Source of the DNA: JBBIJR01 sp037445875
GTDB taxonomy: Bacteria > CLD3 > SB21
Assembly: GCA_037445875.1 (NCBI GenBank)
Contig: JBBIJR010000002.1
Span: forward strand, 29,845 to 93,844
Direction: 5' to 3'
DNA: 64,000 nt
How positions within the stretch are numbered: position 1 is the first letter of the stretch; each line of letters begins with the position of its first letter. A program made the position numbers and the translations under genes. Positions 16,983 to 25,091 of this stretch are shown piece after piece. The notes beneath the pieces were generated by a model. The model was not told the origin of the DNA and searched no databases. It saw only the letters and a program-made list of their open reading frames with translations.

Positions 16983-18106
16983 GGTTCGATCTCCGGATAC
17001 AAACGCCGTGCGCACTCGGGACAGATGCCGTGAGTAAAGTCCGCTTCGGAGTGCGCTTCCACGTAGGCTTCGAGCTGGTTCCAGTAACCCTTGTCGTCGC
17101 GGATCTTCTTGCAGGAGGAACAAATCGGCAGCAGGCCGCGGAGGGTTTTGATGCTACCCAGCGCCCGGCGAAGTTCGTCGATCAACCGTTCACGTTCCGC
17201 TTCGCTGCGTTTGCGCTCCGTGATGTCACGGGCGAACGTGATGATGTAGTGCCGGTCGTCGAAACGGAAATCGGAGATGGACGCTTCGAGATCCAGGAGG
17301 GAGCCGTCCCTGCGTTTTATACGGAATTCGTACTGGGTTGGGGCCGGTTCACCGCGGGCGCGTTTGCGTCCGTAGTCGATCAGCCGGTCCACGTCCTCGG
17401 GCGCCGCCAGTTCCCGGATGGGCTTTCCCATGACCTCTTCGGGGCGGTCGTATCCGAACAATCGCGCATAGGCCGTGTTGATGTAAACGGCCACCTCCTT
17501 GTCCTCTACGAGAATTCCGTCCCGCGAAGTCTCGATGATCTCTCGGAGGTACCGCTCGCTGAATGCGAGGTCATGGAGGAGCCGGTCGCGCTGCTCGGTG
17601 GATTCCCGCAATTCGATCAGGTTTCGGCGCAGTTCCATCTGGTCCTGGACCTGCCGGCCCAGCGCTTGCAGCGCCTCGTACTGCCGGGGAGTCAACCTGC
17701 GCGGCTGCCGGTCCAGTACGCAGAGCGCCCCGAGGGCCAGACCGTCCGTCGAGAACAAGGGCGTACCGGCATAGAAGCGCAGATGGACGCTCTCGTCGGT
17801 GACGAACGGGTTGTCGCGGAAGCGATCGTCGCGCGAGGCGTCTTCGACGATCAGCAGGCCTTGCTGCGCGATGGTGTGCGCACAGAAGGAGACTTCCCTC
17901 GGTATCTCCTTGAGGTCGATGCCCGCGATCGACTTGATCCACTGGTGAGTGTCGATCAGGCTGATCATGGCTACCGGCGCTTCGCAGATGTACGACGCCA
18001 GAAACGTCAGATCGTCAAAACGTTTTTCGGGCTCTGTGTCGAGGATGCGATATTCCCGGAGGCGCCCTACGCGCCGGCCGTCATCGGCAGGTAATGGGTA
18101 TCCCAT
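16979..18106 (-). CDS. GAF-PAS sensor protein with C-terminal Cys-rich motif
   Basis: 375 residues. A GAF domain (about 25-165; ends LGALCVLDRQPRRLT), a short coiled linker, and a PAS domain (about 180-300; GILVEDKEVAVYINTAYARL) are followed by a tail with CSSCKKIRDD and CPEC near residues 326 and 362. This tail is a recurrent end of bacterial sensor proteins and looks like a four-Cys metal site. There is no kinase, cyclase or output domain, so the protein probably signals by contact. Its stop overlaps the GTG of the hybrid kinase by 4 bp, a strong sign that the two work together. Confidence 0.85.
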   Translation of the reverse strand: MGYPLPADDGRRVGRLREYRILDTEPEKRFDDLTFLASYICEAPVAMISLIDTHQWIKSIAGIDLKEIPREVSFCAHTIAQQGLLIVEDASRDDRFRDNPFVTDESVHLRFYAGTPLFSTDGLALGALCVLDRQPRRLTPRQYEALQALGRQVQDQMELRRNLIELRESTEQRDRLLHDLAFSERYLREIIETSRDGILVEDKEVAVYINTAYARLFGYDRPEEVMGKPIRELAAPEDVDRLIDYGRKRARGEPAPTQYEFRIKRRDGSLLDLEASISDFRFDDRHYIITFARDITERKRSEAERERLIDELRRALGSIKTLRGLLPICSSCKKIRDDKGYWNQLEAYVEAHSEADFTHGICPECARRLYPEIEP

Positions 18107-18228
18107 AGAGGACTCTCACCGTTCGTGATATCACGCCCGGCCACACCCTGAGAATTTGCGCGATTCCGGGATGGAAAGCAAATGCGTTCGCGCCGCTCTC
18201 CGAATTCGACCATTGCGTTGGCCAGAAT

Positions 18229-18360
18229 ACCCCTCAACCCCTTCCCTTCTCCACGAGGGAGAGCATGTCCCCTCAACCCTCACTCCCTTCTCCCAGAGGG
18301 AGAAGGGAAGGGGTTGAGGGTGGATATACGCCCTCACGGAGAAGGGAAGGGGTTGAGGAC
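18229..18360. repeat. CCTCAACCCC / GGGGTTGAGG dispersed repeat, intergenic copy
   Basis: An array of inverted segments: CCTCAACCCCTTCCCTTCTC, then CCCTCAACCC with CTCCCTTCTCCC, then GAGGGAGAAGGG with GGGGTTGAGGG, then a further GAAGGGAAGGGGTTGAGG. A colinear second copy lies inside the methyltransferase gene at 21863-21982. A shorter relative flanks 42804. It can fold into long hairpins and has no coding role. Confidence 0.85.
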
Positions 18361-18397
18361 CGGCGGGCGGTGACTACTGATGTTTCGGTGCGGACCG

Positions 18398-20050
18398 CTA
18401 TTCCTTCAACGCAGGCCGGCGCCGGTGGAAGTCCGTGGCGTCCTGATATCGTTTCGCGAACGTCAGCAATTCCCCCTCGCCGAACAGCTTGCCGACGAAC
18501 GAGATGCTGACCGGATGGCCGTCTGCTGTAAAGCCGTTCGGCACGACGACGCACGGGTGGCCCGTGAGATTGGTGAGGAGCAGGTTGTCCGAAAACGAAG
18601 GCGCCACGTACGCGTCGATGCCTTTCAGACGCCGGTGCATGTCATCGATCAGGAGCGTGCGGATACGGTTGGCCTGGATGTACTCGACGGCGGGGATGAG
18701 ACGGGAGCACCGGAACACGTTCGGCCAGGCGTTCTTGATCTGACGAACCATCAGGTCGTCGCGGTTGCTGCGTGTCAATTCGTCGAACGCCGCGCCGGCT
18801 TCCGCACTCAGGATAATCGACAGATCGTTGAACGGCAGGGAAGGCATGTCGAGCGGAATGAGCTCGATGCCGAGAGACGTTAGCACGGCCAGAGCGGAAT
18901 CGTTGAACGGCCGGCCGGTCGTATCGCGGTCGAATTCGCTTTTCAGGTAGCCCACCCGCAGCCTGGTTACGTCCAGATTCGCGTCGTAGTTGAACGGCGC
19001 ATCGTAGACGGTCGGGTCGAGGCCGTCGGGTCCGTAGATCGCGTCGAACACGATGGCGCAGTCCTCGGCCGTGCGGGCGATGGGTCCGATCTTGTCCATG
19101 GACCACGACAGAGCCATCGCGCCGCGGCGGCTCACCCGCCCGTATGTCGGGCGGAGGCCGGTGACCCCGCACCGCGTGGACGGCGAGACGATCGAGCCCC
19201 ACGTCTCGGTGCCGATGGCGAACGCCACCAGCCCGGCGGCCGTTGCCGACGCCGAACCAGCGGACGACCCGCTCGAACCCTGTTCGTAATCCCACGGATT
19301 GCGCGTCTTCCCTCCAAACCAAACATCGCCCCACGCGAGTTCCCCGACGGTCAACTTGGCGACGAGCACGGCGCCTGCTTCCTCGAGTTTCTGTACGACG
19401 GCCGCGTTTTCGTCGATCACCTGGTCCTTGAACGGCACCGAGCCCCAGGTGGTCGTGTACCGCTTCGTTGAGAGGAGGTCTTTCACGCCGTAGGGAATCC
19501 CGTGCAGCGGTCCGCGGTACTTACTTTTGGCAATCTCTGCATCCGCGCGCCGGGCCTGTTCGAGGGCGAGTTCCTCGGTAAGCGCGATCACGCATTCGAG
19601 TTTCGGCCCGTATTTTTTCAGACGGTCCAGATACAGCGTCGTCAACCGTTCGGACGTGAGCTTTTTATTGCGAATCAGCCATCCCAACTCGGCCACACTC
19701 AGAAAGGCGAGATCTTCGTCTTTGTTCGGCAGACGCACGGATTTAATCGGCGTCGGGCGAAATCCCTTCTTCGCGGTCGGCCAGGTGTAGCCCTGCGGAA
19801 CAGGATTGAACAGCACGGCCGGCACGACGGAATTGTCCAACTCCACCGTACGCAGTTTTTCGTAATTGGCCAGTTGTTCCCCGAGTCCGTCCGTCATCGA
19901 GTCCCGTTCCGCTTCGCTGAACGACAGGCCGATGAGCTTTTCGGCGGAGGCGATGTCCGCGATGGTGAATCGAGCCGCCTCCTGGACGACCATTCCGGCG
20001 GCAGAGGCGGCAAGGATGTAAACAAGGGTAAGGAGATTGCGGCGCTTCAC
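18398..20050 (-). CDS. Amidase signature family hydrolase, exported
   Basis: 550 residues from a GTG at 20050 with AAGGAGG seven bases upstream. The N-terminus is a signal peptide or anchor. The amidase-signature Ser-cisSer-Lys triad is visible: Lys190 in YGVKDLLS, the cis-Ser near 262 in EQGSSGSSAGSA, and the nucleophile Ser286 in TETWGSIVSPS. The region CGVTGLRPTYGRVSRRG is typical. In most relatives the nucleophile motif reads GGS; here it is WGS. The family hydrolyses amides (GatA, peptide amidase, FAAH). An N-terminal extension of about 110 residues and export suggest an envelope substrate, not the GatCAB complex; no gatB or gatC is nearby. Confidence 0.9.
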   Translation of the reverse strand: MKRRNLLTLVYILAASAAGMVVQEAARFTIADIASAEKLIGLSFSEAERDSMTDGLGEQLANYEKLRTVELDNSVVPAVLFNPVPQGYTWPTAKKGFRPTPIKSVRLPNKDEDLAFLSVAELGWLIRNKKLTSERLTTLYLDRLKKYGPKLECVIALTEELALEQARRADAEIAKSKYRGPLHGIPYGVKDLLSTKRYTTTWGSVPFKDQVIDENAAVVQKLEEAGAVLVAKLTVGELAWGDVWFGGKTRNPWDYEQGSSGSSAGSASATAAGLVAFAIGTETWGSIVSPSTRCGVTGLRPTYGRVSRRGAMALSWSMDKIGPIARTAEDCAIVFDAIYGPDGLDPTVYDAPFNYDANLDVTRLRVGYLKSEFDRDTTGRPFNDSALAVLTSLGIELIPLDMPSLPFNDLSIILSAEAGAAFDELTRSNRDDLMVRQIKNAWPNVFRCSRLIPAVEYIQANRIRTLLIDDMHRRLKGIDAYVAPSFSDNLLLTNLTGHPCVVVPNGFTADGHPVSISFVGKLFGEGELLTFAKRYQDATDFHRRRPALKE

Positions 20051-20632
20051 GGGAAGACCTCCTTTGCAGAGATGGTGTGCATAGAAGATTGTGCTGGATT
20101 CTAAGGAGAAAATCTTCCTTTTGCCATCCTTCTTTCGGCGCGTGGATCATCAGGCCAGCGCGGCCGCGCAATTCTGAAGTTACGTTTTGTCAAATGTTTC
20201 GTTGATCCAATTATGATCTAAGTGATTGTATTCACACGACTTCCTATCATCACACATCAAATGTCGCTTGACTTTGATGGCAAATGTTCGTCAGCGATCA
20301 AGGAATCTTCGAGCCCTGAGAGGATGGGGCGCAAGGCGATGGAGTCGAAACCGCCATGAAATGACACGGCCAAACCCTTGGGTGGATCGTGCGGTATCCA
20401 GAATTCCGGTGCCGTTTATGCATTTTATTCTCTTTCCGGCTCTTATGGTTTGATGGCTTGCTTGATGTGTGAAAAACCCTTCCTTTCGGTTTGATCCGAA
20501 AGGAAGGGCCAACCTTGCACCGAGAACTCCGAGGTGGGGTCGTTCAAGTCCAACAGCAAGCTTGAATCAAAGGTCATACTTTCTTAGCATTATGGAAGCA
20601 CATCCTTTCATAGCCATCGGGCAGTTATCCTC
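20051..20632. other. Intergenic region, 582 bp, between divergent amidase and methyltransferase genes
   Basis: No gene is supported. The only clear structure is the minus-strand hairpin at 20471-20508. Base composition is lower in GC than the neighbours in 20180-20300. Confidence 0.5.
20471..20508 (-). terminator. Rho-independent-type terminator, minus strand, without an obvious gene
   Basis: A perfect 13-bp stem (CCCTTCCTTTCGG at 20477-20489 and its complement at 20496-20508) with a 6-nt loop. On the minus strand it is followed by TTTTTC. No minus-strand gene ends just upstream of it, so it may stop antisense transcription from the methyltransferase locus or be left from a lost gene. Confidence 0.65.
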
Positions 20633-22018
20633 ATGACCGAACTCATCTGGTCCGGCAAGTATGACGAAGAGGGCCGCAAGACCGCACCGGTGCGGATCGC
20701 GCTGCCGTTTCAAACGATCGAGACGGTCAACGAGAGCGCCGAGGACCGCAAACGCACGCTCGACATGTTCGCCCAGGGCAAGCCGACCGAGTGGCGCAAC
20801 CGCCTGATCTGGGGCGATAAGAAGTACGTCCTTCCGAGTCTCCTGCCCGAATTTGCCGGCAAGGTCAACCTGATCTACATCGACCCGCCCTTCGACACCG
20901 GCGCCGATTTCTCTTTCACGGCGACCATACCTTCCCCGGAGACAGCCACGGGTGAGGGTGCGTCCTTTGTCAAAGAGCCGTCCATCATCGAACAGAAAGC
21001 CTACCGCGACACCTGGGGCAAAGGCCTCGACTCCTATCTCCAGTGGTTCTACGAAACCGCCGTGCTCTTGCGTGAACTGCTCGCCGAAGACGGCAGCATC
21101 TACGTCCATCTCGACTGGCACGTCGGACATTACGCAAAGGCAGTGCTGGATGAGGTGTTTGGGTATGAGAATTTTCAGAACGAGATTGCATGGAAACGTG
21201 CTACTGCCGGTAGTGCAAAGGTCAGAGCGAAACGGTTTGGCGCAGATCATGACGTAATCTACTTTTACACGAAGTCATCGTCCAACTACAAATTCAAACA
21301 GGTCTACTACCCCTATCCGGAGGAAGAAATCAAGAAGCGCTTCAAAAACAAAGACGATAAAGGATTCTACAAAGACGCGGAACTTGGTACCTATTCTGAC
21401 GAAACGCTGCAGAGACTCAAGCAAGAGAGTAGACTGATCGTTACATCTGGAGGTAAACTTCGCTACAAGATCTATTTAGGCGAGATCAAAGGAGTACTTG
21501 CTGACAGTGTTTGGACTGACATCTCCATTGTGAACTCCCAAGCAGAGGAAAGACTCAACTATTCTACTCAGAAACCCGAACCGTTGCTTGATCGAATAGT
21601 TAGTGCATCTTCTGACGAATCCGACCTCGTGCTCGACTGTTTTTGCGGTTCGGGTACGACGGCGGCAGTGGCGGAGAAGTTGAACCGGCGCTGGATCGCG
21701 TGCGACCTGGGCCGCTTTGCCATTCACACCACCCGCAAGCGCCTCCTCCAGATACCGAACGTCAAACCGTTCGTCGTCCAGAACCTCGGCAAGTACGAAC
21801 GCCAGGCCTGGGCGGAGGCGGAGTTCCCTCCAGCCGGCCTTTCTACGTCTGAGAAAGAAGATCCTCAACCCCTTCCCTTCTCCCCGAGCGAGAATACCCC
21901 TCAACCCTTACTCCCTTCTCCCGGAGGGAGAAGGGATGGGGTTGAGGGTGCAAACACCGCCCGAAGGGATGGGGTCGAGGGTGTATTCCACTTGGTGGAG
22001 ATGATGGGGGGTTCTTGA
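20633..22018 (+). CDS. DNA methyltransferase (beta class, N6-adenine/N4-cytosine), C-terminally truncated by a repeat
   Basis: 461 residues. The catalytic motif IV reads YIDPPFDTGADFSF (about 83-96) and the SAM-binding motif I reads LDCFCGSGTTAA (about 336-347). Motif IV precedes motif I, as in beta-class and type III Mod enzymes. QKPEPLLDRIV and NRRWIACDLGRFAIHTTRKR are also typical. From memory, close relatives continue several hundred residues beyond LGKYERQ; here the frame enters a dispersed repeat at 21863 and ends in a low-complexity tail (DPQPLPFSPS). The catalytic core is complete, but specificity or partner regions are probably lost. A GIY-YIG/RAMA-like gene follows on the same strand. 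Confidence 0.85.
   Translation: MTELIWSGKYDEEGRKTAPVRIALPFQTIETVNESAEDRKRTLDMFAQGKPTEWRNRLIWGDKKYVLPSLLPEFAGKVNLIYIDPPFDTGADFSFTATIPSPETATGEGASFVKEPSIIEQKAYRDTWGKGLDSYLQWFYETAVLLRELLAEDGSIYVHLDWHVGHYAKAVLDEVFGYENFQNEIAWKRATAGSAKVRAKRFGADHDVIYFYTKSSSNYKFKQVYYPYPEEEIKKRFKNKDDKGFYKDAELGTYSDETLQRLKQESRLIVTSGGKLRYKIYLGEIKGVLADSVWTDISIVNSQAEERLNYSTQKPEPLLDRIVSASSDESDLVLDCFCGSGTTAAVAEKLNRRWIACDLGRFAIHTTRKRLLQIPNVKPFVVQNLGKYERQAWAEAEFPPAGLSTSEKEDPQPLPFSPSENTPQPLLPSPGGRRDGVEGANTARRDGVEGVFHLVEMMGGS
21863..21982. repeat. CCTCAACCCC / GGGGTTGAGG dispersed repeat, copy inside the methyltransferase reading frame
   Basis: This segment is colinear with the intergenic copy at 18229-18360: the same order of CCTCAACCCCTTCCCTTCTC, CCCTCAACCC, CTCCCTTCTCCC, GAGGGAGAAGGGA, GGGGTTGAGGGTG. 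It supplies the last roughly 50 codons of the methyltransferase frame, so that tail is repeat-derived and not ancestral protein. Confidence 0.85.
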
Positions 22019-22210
22019 GGACGAGTCAAGAAACGCGCGGTTGAGGACAGCATTTGGAAATCGATGTTCACAGAACGAAACACCAGCCTCCTGGGCCGGA
22101 AATTGATACAGTTTTGCAGGTGTCAGAATATGACTCGGAGAGCGGGCCGCAGTATACCTCCACAGTCAAAAAACATCTGAAGTAGGACCAAAAAGAAGGA
22201 GCGGCAAACC

Positions 22211-23002
22211 ATGCCCCGAAAGATCCGACGCCGATTGCTCGAAGGTGATCTGGAGCAGATTTCAAGCAAGGTGTTCGACTCCTACCATGATGAGATTACC
22301 AAATATCCCAACAGGTTTGATTCTCCACCTCGATCTTCGTTCGACTCCTACCATGATGAGATTACCAAGTTGATCGGCAAACGTCATGGCGTTTACGCCT
22401 TGTACAGGAAAGGACAGCTTTATTATGTCGGCCTGGCGAAGAACTTGCGAAGCCGCGTCCGTCAGCATCTGAGAGACAAACACGCAAAGAAATGGGATAC
22501 GTTCAGTCTGTATTTGATCAAGAACGTAAACTACCTGAAAGAACTGGAGTCTCTCATCGTGCACATCGCCGAACCGCAGGGTAACGTGAGCCGGGGCCGG
22601 TTCGCCCGCTCTGAAAACCTTATCGACGCCCTGCGCGATTTGATGAAGGAAAAAGACGAACAAAAAAGGGAGCAGATTCTCACGGGAACGATTGGAACTC
22701 CCCGGCCGCGGTCGGCGAGGAAGAAAAGGCCGCAACGTGCGGCGAGCAGACGTGCTGGCGACCGCAAGCCAGCATTGTACGGACTGCTTCCCGCTCACAC
22801 AGAATTGAGAGTGTTTTACAAGGGCAACGAACGCCGAGCGCGCACCGACAGCCAGGGACGGATCGCAATCGGGGCCAAGCGATTCAACTCGCCCTCGCTG
22901 GCCGGGAACTACGTCCGCGGAGGCAAGTCAACGAATGGCTGGACATTCTGGCGATACAAGAACTCTAAAGGAGAGTGGGTCCTTATTGATGAGCTACGGT
23001 AG
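22211..23002 (+). CDS. GIY-YIG nuclease-domain protein with C-terminal RAMA-like domain
   Basis: 263 residues. A GIY-YIG domain (about 58-140) shows GVYALY, YYVGLAKNLRSRVRQHL (catalytic Arg region) and LKELESLIV (candidate metal-binding Glu). A basic linker (SARKKRPQRAASRR) leads to a C-terminal domain (about 195-263) with FNSPSLAGNYVRGGKSTNGW and TFWRYKNSKGEW. That resembles the RAMA domain of modification-linked proteins. It lies about 190 bp downstream of the DNA methyltransferase, so a restriction, modification-sensing or repair role is plausible; none is proven. A 30-bp in-frame duplication near the N-terminus repeats FDSYHDEITK. Confidence 0.8.
   Translation: MPRKIRRRLLEGDLEQISSKVFDSYHDEITKYPNRFDSPPRSSFDSYHDEITKLIGKRHGVYALYRKGQLYYVGLAKNLRSRVRQHLRDKHAKKWDTFSLYLIKNVNYLKELESLIVHIAEPQGNVSRGRFARSENLIDALRDLMKEKDEQKREQILTGTIGTPRPRSARKKRPQRAASRRAGDRKPALYGLLPAHTELRVFYKGNERRARTDSQGRIAIGAKRFNSPSLAGNYVRGGKSTNGWTFWRYKNSKGEWVLIDELR
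22273..22368 (+). repeat. 30-bp direct repeat within the GIY-YIG gene
   Basis: An identical 30-bp sequence beginning GTTCGACTCCTACC occurs at 22273-22302 and 22339-22368. The offset is 66 bp (22 codons), so the frame is kept. It duplicates the residues FDSYHDEITK just before the nuclease domain. Confidence 0.9.
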
Positions 23003-23175
23003 TCCGTGGATCCTGCCACAGAACAGAAACGGCTCCCGGAATCACCGCAGTTGCCGGACCCGTGTTACTCACATCGCGCAGCGTACATCCTCAATAACTT
23101 GACCAAAGGGATGGTCAGTTCTGCGCATCCAAACAAACCCTTTCTTTTCCCCCTCCTTCTTCGCAGATTCCTCGC

Positions 23176-24573
23176 ATGACGACGTTAACCCACAAGCACG
23201 CTTTTTCTGAAATCCTCGACCCCACGCGCGTGCTCGATGATCCTTCCAGTCTGCACGAATACGGCCGGGACCGCACACGCGTGCATGCATCCGCACCTTC
23301 GCTCGTGTTGTTCCCGAAGACGACGGAGGAAGTCGTACGCGTCGTGGAGTACTGCGCGCGGGAGCGCCTGCCGATCGTGCCGTCGGGCGGGCGCACAGGC
23401 TACGCGGGCGCCGCGGTGGCCGCACACGGTGAGGTGGTCGTGAGCATGGGTAAAATGGACCGCATACTCGGAATCGACCTCGAGTCCGGGTGCGTCGAGG
23501 TGGAGGCGGGCGCCATCCTCGAAAACGTCCAGCGCGCGGTGGCGGAGGCCGGCCTGTACTTCCCGCTCGACTTTGCCGCCCGCGGCAGCGCCCAGATCGG
23601 CGGCTGCATCGCCACCAATGCCGGCGGGCTGAAGGTGATCAAGTACGGCATGACCCGCGAACTCGTCCTCGGCCTCGAAGCCGTCTGCGGAAGCGGACAG
23701 GTCCTCCGTCTCAATACCAGCCTGCACAAGAACAATTCGGGCTACGATCTGAAGCAGTTCCTGATCGGCGCGGAAGGCACGCTCGGGATCGTCACCCGCG
23801 CCACGATGAAAATCGTTCCTAAGCCGAAACGGCTCAACGTCGCGCTGATCGCGCTGGGCCGGCTGGCGGATGCGCCGCCCGTACTGAAAGAGGCGCGGCT
23901 TCGATCGCTGGACCTCACCGCGGCGGAGTTCTTCACCGGCGCCTGCCTCGAAGCGGTCATGGCCCACCTGCCGCAGACGCGCCCGCCGTTCCCGACCCGC
24001 TATCCGTGCTACCTCCTGATCGAGATCGACGAGGGTGAACACGAGGAGCAATTGGCGGCGTTGCTGGAACATGTTTCGGGCATGGTAGGCCTGGAGGACG
24101 CGACCGTGGCGACGGGTGCGCAGAGTTTCCGCGAGCTGTGGGCCCTGCGCGAGAACATTTCCGAGAGCATCGGCACGCTCGGCCTCGTGCACAAGAACGA
24201 CATCGCCGTACCGCTGTCGTTGATGCCGGCGTTCGTCGGCGCGCTCGAATCGCTGGTCCGCGAACGCTATGGCGGCCTCGACGTGCTGCTCTTCGGCCAC
24301 ATCGGCGACGGGAACGTCCACGTCAACGCCATCGACCGGACGTCGAAGGATGCGGCGGGTTTTGAGGCGCGGATGGAGGAACTCGACACCGCCCTGTGCG
24401 AGTTGACCCGGTCGTACAACGGCAGCATCAGCGCGGAACACGGCATCGGCCTGCTCAAGAAACGGCTCCTGCATCTCCAGCGCGATTCTGTGCAGATCGA
24501 GCTGATGAGAACCATCAAACGCACATTCGACCCGGCGAAAATTTTCAATCCGGGGAAGATTGTGGATTGGTAG
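23176..24573 (+). CDS. FAD-linked 2-hydroxyacid dehydrogenase (GlcD / D-lactate dehydrogenase family)
   Basis: 465 residues, normal for GlcD-type enzymes. The FAD_binding_4 domain (about 35-175) shows PIVPSGGRTGYAGAAV, GSAQIGGCIATNAGGLK and NNSGYDLKQFLIGAEGTLG. The FAD-oxidase C-terminal domain (about 215-462) shows FGHIGDGNVHVN and SAEHGIGLLKKR, with a typical end (DPAKIFNPGKI). It oxidises a D-2-hydroxyacid such as glycolate, D-lactate or D-2-hydroxyglutarate using FAD. The substrate is not decided by sequence. No glcE or glcF is adjacent, so it may use an electron-transfer flavoprotein or another acceptor encoded elsewhere. Confidence 0.93.
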   Translation: MTTLTHKHAFSEILDPTRVLDDPSSLHEYGRDRTRVHASAPSLVLFPKTTEEVVRVVEYCARERLPIVPSGGRTGYAGAAVAAHGEVVVSMGKMDRILGIDLESGCVEVEAGAILENVQRAVAEAGLYFPLDFAARGSAQIGGCIATNAGGLKVIKYGMTRELVLGLEAVCGSGQVLRLNTSLHKNNSGYDLKQFLIGAEGTLGIVTRATMKIVPKPKRLNVALIALGRLADAPPVLKEARLRSLDLTAAEFFTGACLEAVMAHLPQTRPPFPTRYPCYLLIEIDEGEHEEQLAALLEHVSGMVGLEDATVATGAQSFRELWALRENISESIGTLGLVHKNDIAVPLSLMPAFVGALESLVRERYGGLDVLLFGHIGDGNVHVNAIDRTSKDAAGFEARMEELDTALCELTRSYNGSISAEHGIGLLKKRLLHLQRDSVQIELMRTIKRTFDPAKIFNPGKIVDW

Positions 24574-25091
24574 CTGCCTTTTGACCGGGTGTACTCTCCA
24601 AGCAGGTCGGAGCGTTCGCTATTCCCGGCTTCTTCTTGTGGGGAGAATGACGCTAATCGATCCGATCCCCTTTCTTCTGGCGCCCCGACGCTTGCGGTCG
24701 GGGCAGGCTCCAGAAAGGGGACAAAGTGCTCCTGAGGCGCATCAGCCCCCGGCTGAAAAACAGCGGCTGTGGAAAAAATCCCGACGCGAGTCGGGACGAA
24801 CTCTGGTTCTTGATCGGCGTGGAGGTGCACGCCATCCCGGGGTGGACTCAGTTCCTTGCTTTCATCGTGCGGACATACTTTGTCGGAAAAGTGTGGCTGA
24901 GAATCCTTGATGTGTCCAATGACGGCGTTCGGAAGCGTCCGGGCACGGCTGGTTCGCAATGCTGATTTCGACCATCATGAGAAAATTCATCGAGTTCTGC
25001 TGATAAGGCGCCACAAATGCTCCACCGCTTTTCGCATACTCGATTGGGAGACTAACCTTCTAACACGATCACCCACCGAATGAGGCCGACC
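24574..25091. other. Intergenic region, about 518 bp, with hairpin repeats
   Basis: No gene is supported. The first half contains the palindromic elements listed at 24667-24796; the second half (24830-25090) shows nothing I can interpret apart from the likely promoter of the following barrel gene. Confidence 0.5.
24667..24796. repeat. Nested palindromic elements (REP-like)
   Basis: Outer arms CCCCTTTCTTCTGG (24667-24680) and CCAGAAAGGGG (24710-24720) enclose an inner stem GCCCCGAC/GTCGGGGC (24682-24704). A second hairpin, TCCCGAC-GCGA-GTCGGGA, lies at 24779-24796. The structure is compact and non-coding, like bacterial REP elements, but no copy with the same sequence was found elsewhere in the window. 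Confidence 0.6.

Noticed and set aside
23185..24474. Long minus-strand frame opposite the GlcD-like gene
   Set aside because: His/Arg/Ala-rich antisense shadow; the sense strand carries complete FAD-binding motifs.
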